Part shown: positions 50,960 to 60,549 of the stretch, one piece after another
Numbering within the stretch: the stretch's first letter is position 1
Layout: each line of letters opens with the position of its first letter
From: Aquabacterium sp.
GTDB lineage: Bacteria; Pseudomonadota; Gammaproteobacteria; Burkholderiales; Burkholderiaceae_C
Reading direction: 5' to 3'
Assembly (NCBI GenBank): GCA_030654395.1
Contig: JAURXM010000026.1
Span: forward strand, 94,285-158,284
DNA length: 64,000 bases
Notes under the pieces: model-generated
Database searches by the model: none
Told to the model about the DNA's origin: nothing
The model's input: only the letters and a program-made list of their open reading frames with translations
Made by a program: the position numbers and the translations under genes

Positions 50960-52678
50960 TCAGAAGGTATGCAGGGCCTGGACGTACAGGCGCGGCTTGT
51001 CGTTGCTGGGTTCGGACTCAGCGCGGCGTTGACCACGCCATGCCAGGGTGGCTTTGACGGTGACCCAGTCCGGATAGGTGGCCACCAGCCCCACACCTGC
51101 GCCATGCAGCTGGATGTGGTTGTCAGACAGGTCGGCAGGATTGCCGTCGCGCTTGAGTTGGCCTTTGGCCCAGTCGTAGAGCGCAAAGACGGTCAAGTTG
51201 CGGTTAACCCAATAGCGCAATTCACTGGTCAGCAAGGTGGCCTCATCTGAGGCACCCTCTGCGGTTGGGTAGGCACGCACGCCGCGCGGCCCACCCAAAG
51301 AAATCTTCTCAGCCGGATCCAAGTTGCGTGTGGCCAGTTGCTGGCTCACATTGGCGTACAAAGACAGCGCACGCCCGACCGATTGCAAACGTGAGTACTG
51401 CAGCTCCACCTTGCCAAAACGCCCGGCCGTGCCGTAGTCACCCAAGCTGGCATCGTAGACTTGATCGGCCTCGCTGCGGATGCGCAAATGCCCCCAGTGA
51501 AATTGCACCGATGCGCCATTGAAACCACCGCCCATCGCGTTGTCGCGGGACTCGTAGTTCAAACCAGCAACGACCCCCAAAATGCGCTTGTCAGAGCGGC
51601 TTTCAAACGCATCCAACTTGTCAACCAAACCTTTGCTTTCAGCGCCCACGCGTGCCATCAAGGTTCGGGTACGCGAGCGGATCAAGGGGTAGCTGAGATT
51701 GGACTCCAGCACGCGGGCTGTGCCATGCGCCTCCAAATCAGCAAAGTCGCCAGCCAAGCTATAGCCCACTTTGGCGTACGCCACAGACAAACGAGCTGGC
51801 GTATAGCCCACGGGCAACTCGTAGGCCAAACGGCCTACTTTCACGCCAGCCGAATTGCTCAGCAGCCCCTGAAAATCGAGGTTATCGCCGATACCCAAAG
51901 GGTTGTTGAGCCGCGCCAAGGCTGTCGTGCGCCAGCGCCCGGCGTACACGACGCCTTGGTTGTCTTCAGCCAAAGAGGCATCCCACGCGCGGCGTGCTTG
52001 CAAGGCGATGGACAAGTTGTAGACACCCTCGTCACCGGCGGGAGTCAGCGCGGCCTTGGCTTGCACGCCCGGGGTGTCGTTGAGCGCAAACATCACACGC
52101 TCTAGTGCCGACGTATTAAGCAAGCCGCCTGCCTTCACGTCAAAGAAGGACAGCAAGCCTTGTACGCGGTCGCTTGTGATGGGTGCGCCCTCGCCTTGTG
52201 GCAAGGTGATGCGTGCCAGCGTGGGCTCAACCACATCCAGCGTCAACAGACCCTTGCTGACATCCTGCGTCGGGAAGCCGACCTTGACCAGCATCAAACC
52301 GATGCTGTCATAGCGCTGGCGCAGGGCGGCCACCAAGGCGCCCAAATCCTGATCGCTCAATGTTTTGCCAATGAAGGGCTCGGCTGTCTGTGCGATGCGC
52401 TGCGGCGTCAAGGCCGTCGCACCTCGCACCTGCACTTGCTTGAGCACGAAGCTGGGCTCAGGCGCGGCCTGCGTAGCAGCGAGCGGGGTAAGTGGGGCCA
52501 GCGGTGCCAAGGCAGGCAAAGCGGGCATGTCTGTCTGGGGCGGCAAATCACGCAGCATTTGAGCCGCGCCGGGCACCTGCCCCGCTTGCGTGGCCGAAGC
52601 CAGCTGCGCTTGCACCGAACACAAGGGGGCCAGCGACGCAATCAGCACCAGCGGGACAAGGGTTAAGCCACGTGACAT
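50960..52678 (-). CDS. TpsB-family outer-membrane pore (FhaC/HecB-like)
   Basis: A 572-residue two-partner secretion transporter. A signal peptide (about 1-25) is followed by a Pro/Ala-rich linker, POTRA domains (about 75-230) and a 16-strand beta-barrel. The barrel carries the conserved GPRGVRAYP motif near residue 475 (VRGY-like) and ends in Phe. ATG 52678 is 2 bp after the CHAT gene stop and has an AGGAAG site. It should export the TpsA adhesin at 47393-50944. Confidence 0.94.
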   Translation of the reverse strand: MSRGLTLVPLVLIASLAPLCSVQAQLASATQAGQVPGAAQMLRDLPPQTDMPALPALAPLAPLTPLAATQAAPEPSFVLKQVQVRGATALTPQRIAQTAEPFIGKTLSDQDLGALVAALRQRYDSIGLMLVKVGFPTQDVSKGLLTLDVVEPTLARITLPQGEGAPITSDRVQGLLSFFDVKAGGLLNTSALERVMFALNDTPGVQAKAALTPAGDEGVYNLSIALQARRAWDASLAEDNQGVVYAGRWRTTALARLNNPLGIGDNLDFQGLLSNSAGVKVGRLAYELPVGYTPARLSVAYAKVGYSLAGDFADLEAHGTARVLESNLSYPLIRSRTRTLMARVGAESKGLVDKLDAFESRSDKRILGVVAGLNYESRDNAMGGGFNGASVQFHWGHLRIRSEADQVYDASLGDYGTAGRFGKVELQYSRLQSVGRALSLYANVSQQLATRNLDPAEKISLGGPRGVRAYPTAEGASDEATLLTSELRYWVNRNLTVFALYDWAKGQLKRDGNPADLSDNHIQLHGAGVGLVATYPDWVTVKATLAWRGQRRAESEPSNDKPRLYVQALHTF

Positions 52679-52680
52679 CT

Positions 52681-54828
52681 TCAGCTTCCTAGTTTCATGC
52701 GGCCATTGCCGATCACATTGAACGGCGCCCAAAAGAAGGGATGGGCAAAGCGGCGCTTCTTCTGTACGTCGATTTGGGCCGTGCGCATGGCCTCCATCAG
52801 GTCCGCCCCTTCGGTCATCGACCCGTACATGCGTGTCATCAGGGCTTCGGTTGAGTCATCGGCCACAGGCCACAGCGAAGCCACCATGCTGCTGGCTCCG
52901 GCGGACAAAAACGAGCGCGTAAAGCCCACGATTTCATCGCCCTTGTCGATCTTGCCCAAGCCGCTTTCACAAGCCGACAGGGTGACCAAGCTGACGCTGC
53001 GCATGTCCAGACCATAGACTTCTCTGGCCTCTAACAGGCCCCGATCTTGTCCGTCGTTGGCCAGCAAAATGCGAGAGAACAAAGGATCAACCTCATCGAC
53101 TTCAGCATGCGCCGCCACGTGCAACACAGCCGATTGGTTCGCGTGCTGTTTGAAGGTCAACTTGGTCGCGTCATGCTGGACAAATATCTGCTTTTGCTTG
53201 AAGAGTTCAGCCACTTGGTTGACCTCGCGCTCGGCGCCGGGCAAAGGCACGTTCTCAGCGGTCGCAGGGTTACCAAAAGCCAGCAAAGCGTTGATCGGCT
53301 GATTGGGGCGCGACCACAGTTGACCGCCCACGGAGGCCGAAGGCCACACCGATATCGCCGTGCTGGCGATCAAATAGCCCTTGCCATCATGCAAGGCCTG
53401 AAACGGCAAATAGTGCAAGGGGCCGTGAGGCACGATAAAGAGCCGACGCGCTGGCACAGGCCACCCGTCTAAGCCCAAAGGTGCGATCAATTTGGCATAG
53501 AGCGCCTGCCCTAGAACGTCCACATCGCGCTTGCGCTCAATGATGGCGCGGCGGAAATCATCGACCTCTTTGGCCAGCGCAGTTTGCGGCACAGCCAATG
53601 CCTGCCCTTGGAAGCCATTCTTGCGGATCACCCAAACAAGGAGCTGATCGCCCACGGCGTGGTATTGCAAAACCCCTTCATCGGGCGACAAACGGGCCTG
53701 CAACTCAGTCAAGGTCAAGCGGCCACCCAGCGCGTCATCAGCGCGTCCTCGCACAGCATCGAGCAATTGGCGCGACCGCGAGTCTTCAGACAGATTCCAT
53801 GCGGTGACAAAGTCCTTTTGCTCAGCAGCCAAACGCAAGGCTTGCTCAAACACCGCTTGCAAATCGCCAAACAGGCCCGTGCGGACCTCTTCGCTGTGGA
53901 ACTTGGCACGCAGCCCATTGGCCAGCGTGGTGGCCTGTATAAACGCAGCCAATGCAGGCACGCGCTCGTTGCGGCTCAGGTGCACCCGGCCCACACCAAC
54001 CAAAGCCCACAGGCGCTGGTAGTCAGAATCTGGGGTGCGGTCACCGTTGGCGATCTGGTCGTAGACAGCCAGCGCAGCTTCAGGCTGGCCATCGGCCAAC
54101 AAAGCATTCGCACGGCTGCGCAAATAAAAGCTACCCAGTTCAGCACGGGCCTCAGGGTCGAGCGCATCGAGCTGCGCCAAGGCGGGCTTGGGTTGCCCTG
54201 ATGCATTCAGTGCATTGGCCAAAGACACCCAAACCTGAGAGCGAAAGCGCTCGCTGGCCGTTTTCAGGCTTTCTTGGTACTCGGCGATGGCGCCTGCGGG
54301 ATTGGCGCGGCGTGCCTGCACATCACCCAACAACTTGTGCGCCGGTGCCAGCACCTGCTCTGGGCTGGCACCCGGGAACAGCAGTGCGCTGCGGGCGTAT
54401 TGTTCAGCCTCATCAAGCTTGCCTGCGTACAAGTAGGCCACCGCCAAATCCCGGTGTGCCAGCGCCTGCAAGTCAGGCTTGTTGTCACGCTCACCCAAGA
54501 AGAGCGCTTTGCTGGCGGCACGGATGCTTTGGCGGAAGTCCCCGCTTTCAGCCAAGCTCATGGCTTGTCCACAGTAGGCATAGCCATCTAGCTTGACCAC
54601 GTCGCGGCCCAGCAAAGCCTGCCCCTCGGTTGCGTGGGTTTGCACTTGGGCTGATGTGCGTTGGCGTGTCAGGGCTTGCGTGGTTGGCCTGTTGTCCGCA
54701 TCCACGGGAGCATCAGCATGAGCTGGGGCTGGCGCGCCCAACAGCATCACCATGGACAAGTTCAAGGTCAATATGGCCAGCAGGCCCGCAGATCGCGTAG
54801 TTTGATCAACTTGTGTTCGCCGCAGCAT
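52681..54828 (-). CDS. periplasmic TPR-CHAT caspase-like protein
   Basis: A 715-residue protein with a signal peptide ending near AHADA (residue about 40), tetratricopeptide repeats (about 80-330) and a C-terminal CHAT domain. The catalytic dyad is present: His in HVAAHAEVD (H574) and Cys in LSACESGLG (C620). CHAT proteins are caspase-like peptidases. It is the first gene of the set with TpsB and TpsA, so it may process or regulate the adhesin at the cell surface. ATG 54828 gives the cleanest signal peptide; an earlier in-frame start exists at 54885. Confidence 0.9.
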   Translation of the reverse strand: MLRRTQVDQTTRSAGLLAILTLNLSMVMLLGAPAPAHADAPVDADNRPTTQALTRQRTSAQVQTHATEGQALLGRDVVKLDGYAYCGQAMSLAESGDFRQSIRAASKALFLGERDNKPDLQALAHRDLAVAYLYAGKLDEAEQYARSALLFPGASPEQVLAPAHKLLGDVQARRANPAGAIAEYQESLKTASERFRSQVWVSLANALNASGQPKPALAQLDALDPEARAELGSFYLRSRANALLADGQPEAALAVYDQIANGDRTPDSDYQRLWALVGVGRVHLSRNERVPALAAFIQATTLANGLRAKFHSEEVRTGLFGDLQAVFEQALRLAAEQKDFVTAWNLSEDSRSRQLLDAVRGRADDALGGRLTLTELQARLSPDEGVLQYHAVGDQLLVWVIRKNGFQGQALAVPQTALAKEVDDFRRAIIERKRDVDVLGQALYAKLIAPLGLDGWPVPARRLFIVPHGPLHYLPFQALHDGKGYLIASTAISVWPSASVGGQLWSRPNQPINALLAFGNPATAENVPLPGAEREVNQVAELFKQKQIFVQHDATKLTFKQHANQSAVLHVAAHAEVDEVDPLFSRILLANDGQDRGLLEAREVYGLDMRSVSLVTLSACESGLGKIDKGDEIVGFTRSFLSAGASSMVASLWPVADDSTEALMTRMYGSMTEGADLMEAMRTAQIDVQKKRRFAHPFFWAPFNVIGNGRMKLGS

Positions 54829-54876
54829 CCCGAATCCCTTGTGTAGGCAAACGTAAACGCGCAGGCTATGAAATGC

Positions 54877-54939
54877 AGCCCCCACTCACAAGTGACTTAG
54901 GTGACCAACCCCCATGTATTAGGGGTCAAAGTGGGGGCT
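54877..54939. promoter_or_regulatory. nested inverted repeats between the CHAT gene and the sensor kinase
   Basis: Perfect 10-bp arms AGCCCCCACT (54877-54886) and AGTGGGGGCT (54930-54939) flank an inner ACCCC/GGGGT pair (54908-54912 and 54922-54926). The outer arm overlaps the kinase stop codon. There is no T-run after it, so it may be an operator for the CHAT-TpsB-TpsA genes as well as a transcript end. The inner ACCCCC element resembles a site near 57604. Confidence 0.45.
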
Positions 54940-56734
54940 AAGCGTGGCTTGAGAGCTGCCTCAACATCGAAAAAAGCTCCTTCGGCAGCACAGGCTTGAA
55001 CAGCACGCGGTGCCCACTGTCATGCACGCGCTTGACTTGCTCTGGCGAGGTGTCACCCGTCACCAGTACCGACGGTATCGGGTAGCCCAACACCTGACGC
55101 ACGGCCTCTATCGCCTGCAAACCATCCTCGCCATTGCGCAAGCGCAGATCAGACAGCAGTGCATGGATCGGCTCTGGGTGGTGCGCCGCCAGCGCACAGG
55201 CCTCTTGGATCGAGCCCGCCACCAGCACCTCATAGTCCCACTCGCTCAAGAGCAGGCTCATGCTGTCACGGATGCTTTCTTCGTCATCGATGAACAACAA
55301 GGTGCGGGCATTGCCGATCGGTGAGGGCACTGTTTCAGCCCCCAGATCCATGCCGTGCAGCGCGTTGAGATCGGTCTGCAACACGCTCAGGCGCATCATG
55401 GTGCCGCGGCCAACCGTGGAGGACACGGTCAACGGGCTGTCGAGCAGCAAGGCCAGCCGCTTGACGATGGCCAAGCCCATGCCCAGCCCTCGGTTGCGGT
55501 CGCGCTCCGGGTTGTGCAGCTGATAAAACTCATCGAACACCAGCGGCAACTCTGCAGCCGGGATGCCGATACCTGTATCCCACACCTCGATGTTCACGTT
55601 GAGCCCTTGGGTGCGGGCCACGACAACGATGCCGCCATCGCGGGTGTATTTGATGGCGTTTTGGATCAGGTTGCTGAGAATGCGCTCAAGCAGTTGCGGG
55701 TCGCTGGTGATGTGTTTGCCGCCCGGCTTGAAGCGCAAGTGCAAACCGGCGCCCTCGGCCTGCCCAGAGAAATGCATGTGCAGGCGGCGAAACACGTCCC
55801 TGATGGGGAAGGACTGTAACTGCGGCTCAACCACGCCTGCATCCAGCTTGGAGATGTCGAGCATGGCGTTGAAGGAGCGGTCCAGCGCCTCAATACAGCG
55901 GTTCAAGTTGCCCACCAACGGCTGCTCGGACGTCCCGGCGAGGCGCTTTTCAAGGGCACTGGCAAACAAACCCAGCGCGTGCATGGGCTGGCGCAGATCG
56001 TGGCTGGCCGAGGCCACAAAGCGGCTCTTCTCGCGGTCAGCCTGTTCAGCCAGCGTCATTTGATGCCGCAATTGGGTGACCAGATCGGCGTTGTCAAACT
56101 GGGCCTTGATGGCCTTGGCCAGCAACTCGTTTTGGCCAAAGGCAAACACCAAATTCACAATCAAGTAAGCCACGGTGAAGATGGCCAAAGCGATGTGCAA
56201 AGGCCCTGGGTACCACAGCAAGAGCACAGGCAAGGGCAGCAACAAGGGACACAACCACATCAGCACAGCAGGCCGGTACGCCACGATGGCGCCGACGCCC
56301 CCCGAGCCCATGCCCAGCAACACCAGCATCACCAAGCAGACCATGGCCAGATCCTGCGTTGGCAACAGGAGCCAAGGTGCCGACCCCCACACCGCCGCAG
56401 AGGCAAACAAACCCAACATGAAGCGCCGACGCCAGACCAACATGCGCTGCCAAGCTCGGGCGTCACGGTGGTAGGCCCACTCGTTGAGCAGCCGCCCGAT
56501 CTGGGTGGCATGCACCACGCCTGCCCAAATCAGCACGTACCGATCCCCCGTGTAGATCAGGTAAGCCAACCAGAAGGTCAGCGCCGCCACGATCGCACCC
56601 AGTGAGGTGAACCAACTGGTGTTGTAGAGCGCATGCACTTGTGCCAGCAACAAGCTGTCACGCTGACGCAGGGCCTCGTTGTCTGCTAGAGCAGGGTCGG
56701 ACAAGCCCTCGTCTCGGGCGATGCGGTAAGCCAC
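54938..56734 (-). CDS. hybrid sensor histidine kinase with C-terminal receiver
   Basis: A 598-residue membrane sensor. About six hydrophobic helices occupy residues 40-210, followed by a coiled linker. Then come HisKA (SASHDLRQPMHALGLF), HATPase with N box and G boxes (NLIQNAIKYTRDGG, VWDTGIGIP, GLGMGLAIVKRLA) and a receiver domain (IDDEES, phosphorylated Asp in LLSDLRL). The start is GTG 56734, 21 bp after the response regulator gene, so both are probably coexpressed as a two-component pair. The signal sensed is unknown. Confidence 0.93.
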   Translation of the reverse strand: MAYRIARDEGLSDPALADNEALRQRDSLLLAQVHALYNTSWFTSLGAIVAALTFWLAYLIYTGDRYVLIWAGVVHATQIGRLLNEWAYHRDARAWQRMLVWRRRFMLGLFASAAVWGSAPWLLLPTQDLAMVCLVMLVLLGMGSGGVGAIVAYRPAVLMWLCPLLLPLPVLLLWYPGPLHIALAIFTVAYLIVNLVFAFGQNELLAKAIKAQFDNADLVTQLRHQMTLAEQADREKSRFVASASHDLRQPMHALGLFASALEKRLAGTSEQPLVGNLNRCIEALDRSFNAMLDISKLDAGVVEPQLQSFPIRDVFRRLHMHFSGQAEGAGLHLRFKPGGKHITSDPQLLERILSNLIQNAIKYTRDGGIVVVARTQGLNVNIEVWDTGIGIPAAELPLVFDEFYQLHNPERDRNRGLGMGLAIVKRLALLLDSPLTVSSTVGRGTMMRLSVLQTDLNALHGMDLGAETVPSPIGNARTLLFIDDEESIRDSMSLLLSEWDYEVLVAGSIQEACALAAHHPEPIHALLSDLRLRNGEDGLQAIEAVRQVLGYPIPSVLVTGDTSPEQVKRVHDSGHRVLFKPVLPKELFSMLRQLSSHA

Positions 56735-56755
56735 GCTGTCAGCCGACGCTCAGGC

Positions 56756-57421
56756 TCAACGGAACAAGCTGATCAGGTGCGATCTGGATTTGACATCCAG
56801 CGCCAGCAAAATCGTTGAGACGTAATTTTTGACGGTACCCAATGACAGCTTGGTGGCGTTGCTGATTTCTTGGTTAGAGCAACCCGATAGCACCAACTCC
56901 AGGATCTCAAGGTGCCGAGGGCCTAATTCTGCGACGCGGTCATAGCTGGACGCAGAAGGCGCCCTCGGGAAGCGCGTGGCCGAGGCGCCGCTGGGCACGG
57001 CCACCGCCGCAGCGTAAGAGAACTCGGTCAGCAAACCCACAATGTTCGAGCGCGTCAGGGAGGGCGAATACGACTTGGGCAAATAACCCACGGCCCCCAA
57101 ACCCTTGGCCTGGCCGATGACAAACTCATCCTGCGTGCCACTCATGACCGCCACACGGGCCAAAGGATAGGCCTCTACAAACTGACGCAGACCCTGCAAG
57201 CCTTTGCAATCGGCCATGTTCAAGTCCAACAAAACCAAGGCCACATCAGGCTCGGCGCCAAATAAGCGCATGGCGTCGTGCAGGTTGTCGGCCTCCAGCC
57301 AGTGGATTTTCATCTCCTCAACCTCGTTGAGGACGGTGCGCAGACCTACACGCACCAAGTCGTGGTCATCGACAAGCAACACTTTGAACGTACCCAGAGG
57401 CGGTGGCTGTACTGATCCCAT
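56756..57421 (-). CDS. LuxR/NarL-family response regulator
   Basis: A 221-residue regulator: receiver domain (VDDHDLVRVGL, phosphorylated Asp in LLDLNM, Lys in YLPKSYSP) and a C-terminal LuxR-type helix-turn-helix (LGPRHLEILELVLSGCSNQEISNATKLSLGTVKNYVSTIL). ATG 57421 has a GAGAG site; ATG 57445 lacks one. It is likely phosphorylated by the hybrid kinase encoded next. Candidate targets are the CHAT/TpsB/TpsA genes and the DUF3617-like gene, whose upstream regions share C-rich palindromes. Confidence 0.92.
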   Translation of the reverse strand: MGSVQPPPLGTFKVLLVDDHDLVRVGLRTVLNEVEEMKIHWLEADNLHDAMRLFGAEPDVALVLLDLNMADCKGLQGLRQFVEAYPLARVAVMSGTQDEFVIGQAKGLGAVGYLPKSYSPSLTRSNIVGLLTEFSYAAAVAVPSGASATRFPRAPSASSYDRVAELGPRHLEILELVLSGCSNQEISNATKLSLGTVKNYVSTILLALDVKSRSHLISLFR

Positions 57422-57637
57422 GGTCTCTCTGCGCAGTCTATTCATGTAAAAAATAGATTTTCCGACCAACGAAAAAAGTCCGCAATCCCTAACTTCGCAC
57501 TGCCGATGCACCCCAAGGCCGTGTAACAGGGCCAAGCACAAAAACACGACTCGTCACACTTGAATGAGCACACGCCACCCAAATCCCTACCATTCACTTA
57601 TTCGGGGTTACCCCCTAGTTTGATGGAGTTCAATGTG
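57422..57637. promoter_or_regulatory. divergent promoter region with GGGGT-T-ACCCC palindrome
   Basis: This 216 bp gap separates the response regulator from the DUF3617-like gene. An 11-bp palindrome GGGGTTACCCC at 57604-57614, followed by CCTAG, lies 23 bp before the downstream ATG. A poly-T/A tract (around 57445-57475) precedes the regulator gene. No clear -35/-10 pair was found for either direction. Confidence 0.45.
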
Positions 57638-58264
57638 ATGTCCGAATTGAAGACTTATCGCGCACGCGCGCTCTGGATGAGCATCGCTTCCCTCTTAACG
57701 AGCACAGCGATCGCTCAGACACAGCCCTTTTCGATGATGCCCGGTGCTTGGTCGTCCAACTTCCAAGTGTCCATCAACGGCAAAGACTCAACCGTGCTCC
57801 TGCAAAAGGTCAAAGCTGAACTGGCGCTCTCCTTGCCCGTAGGCATGAAGGAGCAAGCCTTGGCGACACTGAACACAGCCATGACACGCGGCAATGCGAC
57901 CACCTGCATCAGCGCGCAGACGGCCGCTGCGAACAGCACCCCCACGGCGCTGTTTAACAGCTTGTCAAAGATGAACCCGCGGTGCACCTTCCAGCCAACC
58001 CAACTGACATCAACCACGCAGTATTTTTCAGGCCGCTGTGATGACCCGGCCAATTTCACGGGTTACATCACAGGCAAGGTCTATTTGGTGAGCCCATCTG
58101 CGTGGCGAGGTAGCTACACAGGACAAGGCCGTGTGCCTGACATCGCACTGCAAGCACTGGCGCTGCCATCAGGGACCGTGGTGCAAATGCAATCTACCTC
58201 ACAGTCCAAGTGGATTGCGCCGACTTGCCCTGCCCCAGTCTCAACTACCGTGGCGATCAAGTGA
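57638..58264 (+). CDS. secreted DUF3617-like protein
   Basis: A 208-residue protein with a signal peptide ending near IAQTQ (residue about 27). After it comes a beta-rich domain with four Cys (TTCISAQ, PRCTFQP, GRCDDP and a late TCPAP), resembling the DUF3617 family of periplasmic proteins. ATG 57638 has a GGAG site 8 bp before it; upstream in-frame starts lack one. It is divergent from the two-component genes and may be controlled by them. Function unknown. Confidence 0.7.
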   Translation: MSELKTYRARALWMSIASLLTSTAIAQTQPFSMMPGAWSSNFQVSINGKDSTVLLQKVKAELALSLPVGMKEQALATLNTAMTRGNATTCISAQTAAANSTPTALFNSLSKMNPRCTFQPTQLTSTTQYFSGRCDDPANFTGYITGKVYLVSPSAWRGSYTGQGRVPDIALQALALPSGTVVQMQSTSQSKWIAPTCPAPVSTTVAIK

Positions 58265-58331
58265 TTTCACTGCTCAACAACTGACGATATATTTTTGTAA
58301 ATTCTGAAACGGCCGCCGGGCACCTTCTGCG

Positions 58332-58360
58332 GGTTCGGCGCCGATCATCATCGATACAAT
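58332..58360 (+). promoter_or_regulatory. weak candidate promoter for the second polysaccharide operon
   Basis: A TACAAT -10 word (58355-58360) lies 54 bp before the ATG at 58415, with a poor -35 (GGTTCG) 17 bp upstream. The rest of the 150 bp gap holds no gene; I saw no convincing terminator for the preceding gene. Confidence 0.25.
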
Positions 58361-58414
58361 GCGGCAGGACCTCGCGGCATTTGCCACGACCGTAGCAAGC
58401 CTCCAAGCTGATCC

Positions 58415-59764
58415 ATGCTGGCCGCATTCAAAATCTATGTCATGCCCTACCTGGTCTACGCCATCGTGCTGTGGGCCTGCGGCATTGGCATGACCAAACG
58501 AGCGGCAATACCGCTCTTTGTCTACATCGTTTTGGTCATTTTCCCGCAGTTTTGGTATCCCATCCAAGACCTCCCTTTGGGTTCGTACGCCCTGAGCATG
58601 CTCGCCTTGACCGCCATCATCGGCGGTCACTGGCAGCGCCCCAAAGGCGACCCAACAGCACCTAACAGGGGGCTGGTGATCGTTTTTTTGCTGGCCAGCT
58701 ACGTGGCGCTTTGGAACTCGTCGCTGCGCTTCGGTCTGTCACTCCCCGTCACGTCCAACAACGAGCTGTTCCCACAGTGGCGGAACTACGCCATCATGGT
58801 TGCACTGTACTTTGGCGCCTACTCGAGCATGCGCAACGAGACCTTGATCCGTCGCGCCACCTTGCTGTTCTTCTGGGTGATCATCGTGCTGGCCTGGCGA
58901 GAACTGGCCGGTTTTGCCTCTGGTGACACCTTCTCGTACAACCGGCGCTGCAGCGGCCCATTCTGGATGGTGGGGCTCAACGCAAACCACTTCGCGGCCT
59001 TCATTGCACACTACTCTGTGGTGGCCATCGGCTTGCTGGCCATGGACGATGACAAAAAGCGCAAGCGCTTGTACTTGGCTGCGTTCGTCGTTTCGCTATA
59101 CCCCCTGTTTTTCTCGTACTCACGCGGCGCTTACGTTGCTGTGCTGTTTGCCGTCTTGGTCGTGGCCATCCTGCGTTACAGGGCCATCCTGCCCTTGCTT
59201 GGGATCTTCATGATTTTCTGGGATTCGCTGTTGCCCAGTTCCGTGGTTGACCGCATCCAAATGACCGAAAGCCCGGATGGGCAAATTGAAGAGTCGGCCG
59301 CGCTGCGTTTGGTCGTATGGGCTCTGGCTAAGCAGCTGTTCTCCGAGAATCCGATTTTCGGCATTGGTTACCAAGGTTTTTACTTCGCCAGCGCCGGATT
59401 GCCTCTGCGCAACGTGCACAACTTTTTTTTACAAATCGCAGCAGAACAAGGGATCGCGGGCGCTTTATTGCTGGCCGTCTTCCTTGGTCGCGCCATGTGG
59501 AGCGGCTGGCGTCTGTACCACGACGGGACGTCTGTTTTCCTGCGTGGCATGGGTCTGGGTTTTATCGCCTGCATCAGCGCCATGCTGATCACCAATATCT
59601 TTGGCGACCGTTTTTCACAAATTTCGGTGGGTAGCTACTTCTGGATCCTGTTCGGGCTTGTGGATCGCGCCCGCGTACTCAGCAAAACCCCGCCTGACAC
59701 CAGTACGCTACCCAAACCAATGCGCCAAGCTGGGGCCATTGGCCGACGGCCCAAAACACCATGA
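58415..59764 (+). CDS. O-antigen ligase/polymerase-family membrane protein
   Basis: A 449-residue protein with about 11 hydrophobic helices. The conserved late periplasmic loop contains FGIGYQGFYF and VHNFFLQIAAEQG (the N-H-x-F region of the family) and an SYSRGAYVA stretch before it. It is a second, different member from the one at 28737-30269, so a separate glycan may be made. First gene of the right-hand operon; its stop overlaps the next gene by 4 bp. Confidence 0.88.
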   Translation: MLAAFKIYVMPYLVYAIVLWACGIGMTKRAAIPLFVYIVLVIFPQFWYPIQDLPLGSYALSMLALTAIIGGHWQRPKGDPTAPNRGLVIVFLLASYVALWNSSLRFGLSLPVTSNNELFPQWRNYAIMVALYFGAYSSMRNETLIRRATLLFFWVIIVLAWRELAGFASGDTFSYNRRCSGPFWMVGLNANHFAAFIAHYSVVAIGLLAMDDDKKRKRLYLAAFVVSLYPLFFSYSRGAYVAVLFAVLVVAILRYRAILPLLGIFMIFWDSLLPSSVVDRIQMTESPDGQIEESAALRLVVWALAKQLFSENPIFGIGYQGFYFASAGLPLRNVHNFFLQIAAEQGIAGALLLAVFLGRAMWSGWRLYHDGTSVFLRGMGLGFIACISAMLITNIFGDRFSQISVGSYFWILFGLVDRARVLSKTPPDTSTLPKPMRQAGAIGRRPKTP

Positions 59765-60549
59765 AGCCTGCTTGCACCGTTTTGATGTACCACGCCACGC
59801 ATCGCGATGCGTCTGAGCTCGGCGTGGCCGACCCGCATTACGCGGTCACATTGGACAGCTATGAGGCACACCTGAACTGCTTGGCGCAAGAAGGCCTAAC
59901 GGCCCGTACGTTAGAGCAGGTGATCCCATGCCACCATCAAGGCGAGCAGGTTGTAGGCATGACCTTCGACGATGGTCATGCCAGCAACCTGTATGCCGCC
60001 CAAGCGCTGGCCCGGCGCGGTTGGTCCGGCACCTTTTTCGTCAATCCCAGCACGGTGGGCACAGCTCACTTCCTCAGCTGGGACGCGTTGCGCACCATGG
60101 CTGAGCTAGGTATGTCCATCCAATCACACGCACAGCACCACCACTACCAAGACGAGCTCACACTCGACGAGCAGTTTCAGCAGCTGAGTCAATCCAAGTT
60201 GGACATCGAAACCCACTTGGGTGTGGCTTGCACCGTCTTTGCACCGCCAGGTGGACGCACCACCCCCGATACTGTCCGACTGGCACGACAGGCAGGCTAC
60301 GCCATGGTCAGCACCTCGCGCGTAGGGCTATGGGATCTGCGCAAGGCAGACCCATGGCGCATCCCCCGATTTGCGGTGCTGGCGGGCACCCCACTGAGTC
60401 AACTGCGCGCTTGGGTCCGACAATCACCGATGGAGGTCGCCAAGCAAGTGCTTCGCTACCAAGCACTGAGCGCAGTCAAACAAGCCTTAGGCAATGGTGG
60501 ATATGAACGTTTGCGCGCCACACTGCTGCCCGCGCCGAAGGACAACTGA
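59761..60549 (+). CDS. polysaccharide deacetylase (NodB-like), first copy
   Basis: A 262-residue NodB-homology enzyme without a signal peptide. It has the MYHA start typical of the family, the catalytic TFDDGHAS motif and a metal-binding SHAQHHHY segment, then FAPPGGRTTP. It would remove N- or O-acetyl groups from a sugar intermediate or polymer. It overlaps its neighbours by 4 bp and 1 bp (TGATG). Confidence 0.88.
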   Translation: MKPACTVLMYHATHRDASELGVADPHYAVTLDSYEAHLNCLAQEGLTARTLEQVIPCHHQGEQVVGMTFDDGHASNLYAAQALARRGWSGTFFVNPSTVGTAHFLSWDALRTMAELGMSIQSHAQHHHYQDELTLDEQFQQLSQSKLDIETHLGVACTVFAPPGGRTTPDTVRLARQAGYAMVSTSRVGLWDLRKADPWRIPRFAVLAGTPLSQLRAWVRQSPMEVAKQVLRYQALSAVKQALGNGGYERLRATLLPAPKDN

